This document shows, one piece after another, positions 1 to 4,859 of a stretch of DNA of 6,280 nt. The DNA is from Anaerolineae bacterium (lineage in GTDB: Bacteria > Chloroflexota > Anaerolineae > Anaerolineales > UBA11858). The notes below the pieces were generated by a model that was not told the origin of the DNA, made no database searches, and saw only the letters and a program-made list of their open reading frames with translations. The position numbers and the translations under genes are program-made. Position 1 is the stretch's first letter. Every line of letters starts with the position of its first letter. Location: assembly GCA_003694235.1 (NCBI GenBank), contig RFKO01000031.1, positions 1 through 6,280 on the forward strand, in the 5' to 3' direction.

Positions 1-1
1 A

Positions 2-10
2 TGGTAAAAT
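2..10 (+). promoter_or_regulatory. Putative extended -10 element for the glmS-like gene
   Basis: The sequence TGGTAAAAT fits an extended -10 box (TGn followed by TAAAAT, 5 of 6 matches to TATAAT). Transcription would start near position 17, giving a leader of about 65 nt that contains the 33-65 hairpin. The same TGnTAAAAT form recurs at 2599-2607 ahead of amrB, which strengthens the call. Any -35 box lies outside the window, so this is only half a promoter as seen here. Confidence 0.4.
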
Positions 11-32
11 CCGGGGGCGCTTTAAATTCACC

Positions 33-65
33 AGAATTCCGAAGTCATCGAGACTTCGGAATTCT
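33..65 (+). repeat. Perfect 14-bp inverted repeat (hairpin) in the glmS leader
   Basis: The left arm AGAATTCCGAAGTC (33-46) is an exact reverse complement of the right arm GACTTCGGAATTCT (52-65), separated by the 5-nt loop ATCGA. It ends 3 nt before the GAGGAG ribosome-binding site of the glmS-like gene. After the right arm there are only two more T residues before a purine-rich stretch, and the opposite strand has no T run, so it does not look like an intrinsic terminator. It could be an mRNA 5' stabilising hairpin, a translation control element, a DNA dyad bound by a regulator, or a copy of a dispersed palindromic repeat. The sequence alone does not decide between these. Confidence 0.8.
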
Positions 66-81
66 TTAGAGGAGATTCACC

Positions 82-1890
82 ATGTGCGGCATTTTTGGCA
101 TCGTCACCAGAGAAGAACAACTGCTCGGCCCCATACTGATCGAGGCCGGGCACCGCCTTTCCTACCGCGGCTATGACACCGTCGGGGCGGCCACCATCCC
201 CCAGAATGGGAAAATCGATCTGCGCAAGGACGTTGGCAAGGTACAGGAGGTGGCCGACCGGTTGAACTTCGCCGAAATGCGCGGCGATCGCGCCATCCTG
301 CAGTTGCGCTGGGCGACCTTCGGCGCGCCCTCCTACACCAACGCCCAACCGCATCTAGATTCGGACGGCGACATGGTCGGCGCGCACAACGGCAACATCG
401 TCAACAACGTGGAACTGCGCCAACAGTTCATGGCCGAGGGTATGGTTGTGCGCTCGGAGAACGACGGCGAATCCTGTGTGCATGCCGTGGAGCGTTATGT
501 GCACCGCGGCGACGACATGCTGACGGCCATACGCAAGGCGTATCACGATCTGGAAGGCGATTACGCTTTTGTGATCGGGCGGCTGGGCGAAGACCGCCTG
601 TACGCCATCAAGCAAGGCTCGGGGCTGGTGGCCGGTGTGGCCGACGGGATGACCTGCATCGCTTCCGATCTGCCTTCCATCCTGCCGCTTACCCGCCAGA
701 TCGTGCGCCTGAATGATGGCGAGATCATCGTTTTCTGGGCTGAGGGGTACGAAATCTACCACGCCGAGAGCGGAGAACGCATCGAGCGGGAGCCTGAGTT
801 CGTGGAAGAGAGCATGGAGGTCGCCCAGAAAGGCGGCTACGACCACTTCATGCTCAAAGAGATTCACGAGCAGCCCCAGGTGGCGCGCGATCTGCTACAT
901 TTGATGGAAAGCGACCCTGAGATGGACGCCCTGATCGAGCGCCTGCGCTCGGCGCGCAACCTGTACATCGTGGCCTGCGGCACCAGTTACCACGCCGGGC
1001 TGCTGGGTTCGGTGTATTTCAGCCGCCTGGCGGGGCGGGTCAGCATCCCGGTGATCGCGCCGCAGTTCATCGCCCACTACGCACCGGCCTGCGGACCGGA
1101 GGACGTGGGCATCTTCGTCAGCCAGAGCGGGGAGACCAAAGACGTGCTCAACGCCATCCAGTCCGCCGAGGCGCGCGGGATGGGCGTGCTGGGCGTGGTC
1201 AACGTAGTCGGCTCGACGCTGATGCGCGAGAGCGAATACCACGTCCCCCTGGCCTGCGGCTACGAGATCAGCGTGCCGGCGACCAAGACTTTCATGAACC
1301 AGGCGGTGGCTTTCCTCTACCTGGCGCTGCGTCTGGGTGGACACGATACCGCTTTTCTGGAGAACCTGCCGCGCTGGATCGAGGAGACCATCGCGGCCGT
1401 GGAGGCGCAGATCCCCACCGTGGAGGGAAAAATCGCCCCCTGGGACGATCTCTACTGCCTGGGCTACGGGCTGACCTATCCCATCGCCCTGGAGGGCGCG
1501 CTGAAACTCAAGGAGATCACCTATGCCCATTGCGAAGGCATGCTCTCCACCGAATTCAAGCACGGGCCGCTCTCCGCGGTCGTGGACGGCTACCCGGTGA
1601 TCTTCGTTGCCGGCCCGGAGGACGTGCCCCTGATCATCAGCGGGGTCAACGAGGTGACCTGCCGCGGCGGGCGCGCCATCGCCATCGGCGAGGAAGACCC
1701 CCGCCTGCGCGCCAACGCCGATGACCTGATCGTCATCCCCACGGTGGACGCGCCCGAATCCATGCGCCCCTATGTGGATGCCATCCTGAGCGTTCTACCG
1801 TTGCAACTGCTTTCTTACCGTATCGGTCTGGCGCGCGGCTACGACCCGGATTTCCCCCGCAATCTGAGCAAAACGCTGACGGTGGATTGA
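82..1890 (+). CDS. glmS: GlmS-like glutamine--fructose-6-phosphate aminotransferase (isomerizing), divergent form
   Basis: This is a complete 602-residue protein; E. coli GlmS has 609. The family makes glucosamine-6-phosphate from fructose-6-phosphate and glutamine in the cytoplasm, the first step toward UDP-GlcNAc and peptidoglycan or glycan precursors. The N-terminal Ntn glutaminase domain (about 2-240) has the nucleophile Cys2 in MCGIFG, RGYDT (29-33), RWAT (76-79), HNG (102-104, oxyanion) and Asp128. The first SIS domain (about 285-420) has CGTS (299-302), SQSGET (347-352) and ATK (400-402). The second (about 455-590) has EGALKLKE (471-478), KHGPL (493-497) and the C-terminal Lys597, so the sugar-isomerase residues are intact. 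The start follows GAGGAG at 69-74 with 7-nt spacing. Oddly, the usual HTRWATHG and NAHPH signatures read QLRWATFG and NAQPH, so three normally conserved histidines are absent. A paralogue with a related substrate is possible; GlmS activity remains the best guess. Confidence 0.88.
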   Translation: MCGIFGIVTREEQLLGPILIEAGHRLSYRGYDTVGAATIPQNGKIDLRKDVGKVQEVADRLNFAEMRGDRAILQLRWATFGAPSYTNAQPHLDSDGDMVGAHNGNIVNNVELRQQFMAEGMVVRSENDGESCVHAVERYVHRGDDMLTAIRKAYHDLEGDYAFVIGRLGEDRLYAIKQGSGLVAGVADGMTCIASDLPSILPLTRQIVRLNDGEIIVFWAEGYEIYHAESGERIEREPEFVEESMEVAQKGGYDHFMLKEIHEQPQVARDLLHLMESDPEMDALIERLRSARNLYIVACGTSYHAGLLGSVYFSRLAGRVSIPVIAPQFIAHYAPACGPEDVGIFVSQSGETKDVLNAIQSAEARGMGVLGVVNVVGSTLMRESEYHVPLACGYEISVPATKTFMNQAVAFLYLALRLGGHDTAFLENLPRWIEETIAAVEAQIPTVEGKIAPWDDLYCLGYGLTYPIALEGALKLKEITYAHCEGMLSTEFKHGPLSAVVDGYPVIFVAGPEDVPLIISGVNEVTCRGGRAIAIGEEDPRLRANADDLIVIPTVDAPESMRPYVDAILSVLPLQLLSYRIGLARGYDPDFPRNLSKTLTVD

Positions 1891-1897
1891 CGCCGCG

Positions 1898-2047
1898 CTA
1901 GACGGAGGCGACGATATTGCTGAACAGGTTGCCCACTGCTCCGCCGAAGACCACCAGGAGCAGCATGACCACAATGGCGACCAGGATGATCAACATGCCG
2001 TATTCCAGGAAGCCCTGTCCTCGTTCGCGCGAATTAATCTTGAGCAT
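1898..2047 (-). CDS. Flp-family type IVb pilin, small (49 aa)
   Basis: The 49-residue product starts MLKINSRERGQGFLEYG and continues as one hydrophobic helix (about 13-37), then a short tail ending NIVASV. This is the layout of Flp/type IVb prepilins: a short positive leader, a prepilin-peptidase site after Gly10, and Glu at +5 followed by Tyr at +6 (Glu15, Tyr16). Such pilins are inserted in the membrane, cleaved by a TadV/PilD-type peptidase and assembled by Tad machinery into thin pili. The ATG at 2047 is preceded by GGAG with about 6-nt spacing, which favours it over an in-frame ATG at 2176 that would add 43 residues with no pilin character. No tad genes are nearby, so it is an isolated pilin here. 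It is convergent with the glmS-like gene, 7 bp between stop codons. Confidence 0.8.
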   Translation of the reverse strand: MLKINSRERGQGFLEYGMLIILVAIVVMLLLVVFGGAVGNLFSNIVASV

Positions 2048-2201
2048 AAGTTCTCCAGCCGCAGGTATAGTCGCCTGGCGCGCGCCGACCGTGTCCGTGA
2101 TGCGCACGGCCTGACCTCGGTACGATGTGGTGACCATGAGTAACGGTGAAGTAACCCCAGTTGTCGGGGCGTACATCCGACAGCGAGTTTAATTGTAGAA
2201 T
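2048..2201 (-). other. Pilin upstream region, no clear promoter
   Basis: These 154 bp separate the pilin start from the cold-shock terminator. On the minus strand a TACAAT hexamer (2192-2197) could be a -10 box, but no -35 box is present at a suitable distance because that position lies in the terminator stem. Short inverted repeats occur: TGTCGG with CCGACA (2162-2167 and 2177-2182), CCGTG with CACGG (2095-2099 and 2105-2109), and the self-complementary GGCGCGCGCC (2077-2086). They might structure a leader RNA, but I recognise no known riboswitch. The pilin reading frame happens to be open through most of this stretch. Confidence 0.3.
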
Positions 2202-2237
2202 AAAAAAACATCAGGCCGCTCATCGAGCGGCCTGATG
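2202..2237 (-). terminator. Intrinsic terminator of the cold-shock gene
   Basis: A perfect 12-bp stem, CATCAGGCCGCT (2209-2220) with AGCGGCCTGATG (2226-2237), encloses a 5-nt loop. Read on the minus strand it is followed at once by seven T residues (complement of 2202-2208). It begins 21 bp after the cold-shock stop codon, in the right orientation. The plus-strand side lacks a T run, so it should act in one direction only, and it separates the cold-shock gene from the pilin gene downstream. Confidence 0.93.
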
Positions 2238-2258
2238 ACTTCTAGAGGGGGGTGTTGT

Positions 2259-2468
2259 TTACAGGGGAACCACGTCGGCGGCCTGAATGCCCTTCGGGCC
2301 TTCCTCGATCGAGAACTCCACTCTCTGGCCTTCATCCAGTCGGCGGAAGCCTTCCATACGGATGGCGGTGAAGTGCACGAACACATCCTCGCCGTCTTCT
2401 CGACCGATGAAGCCATAACCTTTGCGGTTGTTGAACCAACGGACGGTTCCAATATAACGTTCTTCCAT
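2259..2468 (-). CDS. Cold-shock domain protein (CspA family)
   Basis: The 69-residue product is a single cold-shock domain, the usual length for bacterial Csp proteins, which bind single-stranded RNA and DNA in the cytoplasm and act as RNA chaperones or antiterminators. The RNP1 motif is KGYGFI (16-21) and RNP2 is VFVHF (29-33), preceded by the typical [11 protein letters not shown] stretch and followed by [19 protein letters not shown]. The end [13 protein letters not shown] matches the closing strand with its AANV-like segment. The start at 2468 is chosen because GGAG lies 9 nt upstream of it; the in-frame ATG at 2483 would add only MESVT and has no ribosome-binding site. The gene has its own promoter with a leader of roughly 80 nt and its own terminator, so it is probably monocistronic. 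Regulation by temperature is possible but not shown. Confidence 0.96.
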   Translation of the reverse strand: MEERYIGTVRWFNNRKGYGFIGREDGEDVFVHFTAIRMEGFRRLDEGQRVEFSIEEGPKGIQAADVVPL

Positions 2469-2477
2469 TGTGACTGA

Positions 2478-2481
2478 CTCC
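2478..2481 (-). promoter_or_regulatory. Ribosome-binding site deciding the cold-shock start
   Basis: GGAG on the minus strand lies 9 nt before the ATG at 2468. It overlaps the alternative ATG at 2481-2483, which itself is preceded by an A/T-rich stretch without any Shine-Dalgarno-like bases. This supports the 69-residue product over the 74-residue one. Confidence 0.65.
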
Positions 2482-2522
2482 ATACTTTAAAGAAAAATTT
2501 TTTCACCCAGAGGCGGGCGTTT

Positions 2523-2543
2523 CAGGCCGACCGAACCGGCCTG
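2523..2543 (-). other. Hairpin in the cold-shock mRNA leader
   Basis: CAGGCCG (2523-2529) pairs perfectly with CGGCCTG (2537-2543) around a 7-nt loop. It begins about 7 nt into the predicted transcript, about 55 nt before the start codon. Between it and the gene lies an A/T run (2493-2503). Long structured leaders are common for cold-shock mRNAs; a regulatory role here is an inference. Confidence 0.5.
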
Positions 2544-2556
2544 CGGATCGGGCGCG

Positions 2557-2585
2557 AGGGTATCATGCCGACCTCTGGCTGTCAA
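2557..2585 (-). promoter_or_regulatory. Promoter of the cold-shock gene
   Basis: Read on the minus strand, a perfect -35 box TTGACA (2585-2580) is followed after 17 bp by TACCCT (2562-2557), a weak -10 box (3 of 6) rescued by an extended TGA just before it (2565-2563). The start would be near 2550, giving a leader of about 82 nt. Its -35 box overlaps the opposite-strand -35 box of the amrB promoter. Confidence 0.6.
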
Positions 2586-2607
2586 GAAGCAGCCACTGTG
2601 CTAAAAT
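2579..2607 (+). promoter_or_regulatory. Promoter of the amrB-led gene run
   Basis: CTGTCA (2579-2584, 4 of 6 to TTGACA) lies 17 bp before TAAAAT (2602-2607, 5 of 6 to TATAAT), and a TG one base before the -10 box makes it an extended -10 promoter. The start would be near 2614, leaving a leader of about 27 nt. The -35 hexamer shares five of its six positions with the cold-shock -35 box on the other strand. Confidence 0.6.
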
Positions 2608-2640
2608 CAGATAGTAGAGGTGTTATCAGGCAGGTGACCT

Positions 2641-3477
2641 ATGAACGATTTACGCCCTTCTCCCATCGCTGGCCGCTGGTATCCCGGCGAGGTAACCCGC
2701 CTGCGCCAGAGCGTGGATGAATACATCCGGGCTGCCCGCCTCCCTGCTCTGGATGGCGAGGTTGTGGGCGTGATTGCTCCCCACGCCGGTCACGTGTATT
2801 CCGGGCCGGTGGCCGGCCATGCCTTCGCCGCGGTGCAGGGTATGACCCCCGAAGTTGTGGCGGTGATTTCTCCCATGCACTACCCTTATCCTTATCCCTT
2901 GCTGACCAGCGGGCATCAGGCGTATGTCACCCCCCTGGGGGAGGTTGAGATTGACCGTTCACTGGTCGAGGCGCTGGATGAGCGCCTGAAAGAAGCGCTG
3001 GGGTTTGGTTTGACGCCCGTCTGGCATGATGAGGAACATTCTCTGGAAATCGAACTGCCTTTTTTGCAGCGCGCGCTGGATTCGGCGTTCCGCCTGCTTC
3101 CCGTGATGATGCGTGAGCAGAGCGCGGCAGTGGCGCGCGCATTGGGCGAGGCGCTGGCCGATGTGCTGGCGGAGCGCAACGCCCTGCTGGTGGCCAGCAG
3201 TGATCTTTCCCACTACTATACCGATGCGCAGGCTCGCGCGCTGGATGCCGAAATGCTTCGCCGAGTGGCGGCCTTTGACCCGGATGGCGTTATACGCGCC
3301 GAAGAAGAAGGCAAAGCTTTTGCCTGTGGGCGCGGGGCGGTCGCAGCCGTGCTTTGGGCCGCACGCGCGCTCGGCGCCAACCGCGTTCAGGTGCTCAACT
3401 ACGCCACCTCCGGCGACACCAGCGGCGATTATTCCCGCGTGGTAGGGTATGGTGCAGCCGCGGTGTTGCGCTCGTAA
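2641..3477 (+). CDS. amrB: AmmeMemoRadiSam system protein B (Memo family)
   Basis: The 278-residue product is a full-length Memo-domain protein related to human MEMO1 and structurally to class III extradiol dioxygenases. Recognisable blocks are PSPIAGRWYP (7-16), APHAGHVYSGPVAGHA (46-61), ISPMH (76-80), HSLEIELPFLQ (133-143), ASSDLSHYY (185-193), CGRG (229-232) and YATSGDTSGDYSRVVGY (254-270). The residues matching the MEMO1 metal site (His49, His81, Asp189, His192, Cys244) all appear present as His48, His80, Asp188, His191 and Cys229, so metal binding is likely retained. In prokaryotes the family is often found with AMMECR1 and radical SAM partners; neither is in this window, and the biochemical role is not established. 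AGGTGA at 2632-2637 precedes the ATG closely. It heads the rightward run, with the CBS-domain gene 32 bp downstream. Confidence 0.93.
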   Translation: MNDLRPSPIAGRWYPGEVTRLRQSVDEYIRAARLPALDGEVVGVIAPHAGHVYSGPVAGHAFAAVQGMTPEVVAVISPMHYPYPYPLLTSGHQAYVTPLGEVEIDRSLVEALDERLKEALGFGLTPVWHDEEHSLEIELPFLQRALDSAFRLLPVMMREQSAAVARALGEALADVLAERNALLVASSDLSHYYTDAQARALDAEMLRRVAAFDPDGVIRAEEEGKAFACGRGAVAAVLWAARALGANRVQVLNYATSGDTSGDYSRVVGYGAAAVLRS

Positions 3478-3509
3478 AACTCCAGAGACAGGTTTGCGAA
3501 AGGATTTAC

Positions 3510-4853
3510 ATGGAAATCTCGTTAGGTGTTACGCTGCTGCGGCTGGTTGTGCTGGTGTTGCTGGTGCTGGCAAACGGCTTTTTCGTGGCAGCCGAATTCG
3601 CCCTGGTCAGTGTGCGCGGGACGCGAATCGCGGAACTGGTCGCGCAGGGAAATCGAACCGCCCGCTGGGTTGAGCAGGCCCTTAAGAGTCCTGACAAAGT
3701 CATCGCCGCCACTCAATTGGGGATTACCCTGGCCAGCCTGGGGCTGGGGTGGATTGGCGAGCCCGCGCTGGCCCATTTCATCGAACCACTGGTGGCGCTC
3801 TTCCCCGGCGAATTTCAAGCGGAAGTCTCGCACAGCATTTCCGCCAGCGTGGCCTTCGCCGTGATCACCTTTTTACACGTGGTGATCGGTGAATTGATGC
3901 CCAAGTCGGTAGCCCTGCAAAACCCGGAGAAAACATCCCTGGTGGTGGCGCGGCCGACGCTTTGGGCCGAATGGATATTCACACCCTTCATCTGGCTGTT
4001 GAATGGGACGGGGAATTTTCTGTTGCGCCGCCTGGGCATTGAACCGGCCGCAGGACATGAATTGGTCCACTCCGTTGAGGAGTTGAAGATGATCGTGGCA
4101 GCCAGCGCCGAGGGCGGGGTGGTCGAGGCCGAAGAGCAGGAAATGGTGTACGCCGTCTTTGAGTTCGGCGATATGCCGGTGCGGCAGGTGATGAGCCCGC
4201 GGACGGAGATCTTTGCCCTGGAAGCAGATACCTCCCTCGAGGAGGCCATCTCGCAGGCTATCGAAACTGCTTTCAGCAAGTTCCCGGTGTACGAAAACGA
4301 TCTCGATCACATCGTGGGGGTTGTGCATATCCGCGACCTGCTGCGCGCCCGGCAGGATGTCGAGCGGCGTGATTGTCTGGTGCGTTCGCTGATCCATGAG
4401 GCCCTCTTTGTCCCGGAATCTTTGCCTTTGCGCAGCGTGTTGCAGGAATTCCGCAAGCGAAGGCAGCATATCGCCATTGTGCTGGACGAGTACGGCGGCA
4501 CGGCCGGTGTGGTCACCCTGGAAGACATCATGGAAGAGATCGTGGGTGAGGTCAGCGACCCTTATGATTCGCCGCATCCTGATATTCAGGTTCGCCCAGA
4601 TGGCGAAGTGTTGATTGACGGCCTGACGCTCATCGATGATGTCAACGAGAAACTTGGCCTTTCCCTCGCCGACCCGCATTACGACACCATAGCCGGCTTC
4701 GTTTTGGGACGCCTCAACCGTATTCCGCAGGAAGGCGATTCTGTGGAGTTGCCCGATGGATACCGTCTCGTGGTGTTGAAGATGGATGGTTTGCGCATTG
4801 AGCAGGTCGCTTTACGGCGCGGCGAGCCTTCTGCAACGCAGCCGGCTTCGTGA
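3510..4853 (+). CDS. CNNM/CorC-type membrane protein with DUF21, two CBS domains and CorC_HlyC domain (hemolysin family)
   Basis: The 447-residue product has the full architecture of the family called hemolysin, CorC or CNNM/MpfA, inner-membrane proteins linked to Mg2+ or Co2+ export or homeostasis. An N-terminal DUF21 domain spans about 5-185, with hydrophobic segments near 5-31, 64-95, 108-131 and 145-172 and the typical ANGFFVAAEFALVSVR (21-36) and GELMPKSVA (127-135). A CBS pair follows (about 223-350), with MSPRTEI (228-234), KFPVYE (257-262) and VLDEYGGTAGVVTLEDIMEEIVGE (324-347). The CorC_HlyC domain closes the protein (about 358-436). The older hemolysin label reflects history rather than known lysis. 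The ATG at 3510 has AAGGA 5 nt upstream; an in-frame ATG at 3354 would run back through amrB and encodes a non-membrane Arg-rich stretch, so it is rejected. The gene lies between amrB (32 bp) and priA (6 bp). Confidence 0.94.
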   Translation: MEISLGVTLLRLVVLVLLVLANGFFVAAEFALVSVRGTRIAELVAQGNRTARWVEQALKSPDKVIAATQLGITLASLGLGWIGEPALAHFIEPLVALFPGEFQAEVSHSISASVAFAVITFLHVVIGELMPKSVALQNPEKTSLVVARPTLWAEWIFTPFIWLLNGTGNFLLRRLGIEPAAGHELVHSVEELKMIVAASAEGGVVEAEEQEMVYAVFEFGDMPVRQVMSPRTEIFALEADTSLEEAISQAIETAFSKFPVYENDLDHIVGVVHIRDLLRARQDVERRDCLVRSLIHEALFVPESLPLRSVLQEFRKRRQHIAIVLDEYGGTAGVVTLEDIMEEIVGEVSDPYDSPHPDIQVRPDGEVLIDGLTLIDDVNEKLGLSLADPHYDTIAGFVLGRLNRIPQEGDSVELPDGYRLVVLKMDGLRIEQVALRRGEPSATQPAS

Positions 4854-4859
4854 TCCTGT

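Noticed and set aside
33..65. Hairpin as intrinsic terminator of an upstream gene
   Set aside because: There is no T tract of useful length on either side, and a plausible -10 box lies just before it.
1..81. glmS ribozyme upstream of the glmS-like gene
   Set aside because: The predicted leader is only about 65 nt and consists mostly of one simple hairpin next to the ribosome-binding site; the double-pseudoknot core of the ribozyme has no room and is not seen.
895..1563. Long minus-strand open frame inside glmS (222 codons)
   Set aside because: It is antisense to well-conserved GlmS coding sequence, has no recognisable protein character, and is expected from GC-rich codon bias.
2129..2160. 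Cyclic di-GMP riboswitch before the pilin, suggested by GGGGTTAC on the minus strand
   Set aside because: Only a short chance similarity; the other conserved blocks and the tetraloop-receptor elements of that riboswitch class are absent.
1898..2176. Longer 92-residue pilin start
   Set aside because: The extra 43 residues lack pilin features and would bury the prepilin leader; the shorter start has a good ribosome-binding site.
3354..3509. N-terminal extension of the CorC-type protein into amrB
   Set aside because: The added residues are Arg-rich, out-of-frame amrB sequence; the ATG at 3510 has a ribosome-binding site and begins right at the first membrane segment.
3873..4679. Minus-strand open frame of 268 codons inside the CorC-type gene
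   Set aside because: It mirrors conserved CBS-domain coding sequence and gives a His/Gln-rich product without family features.
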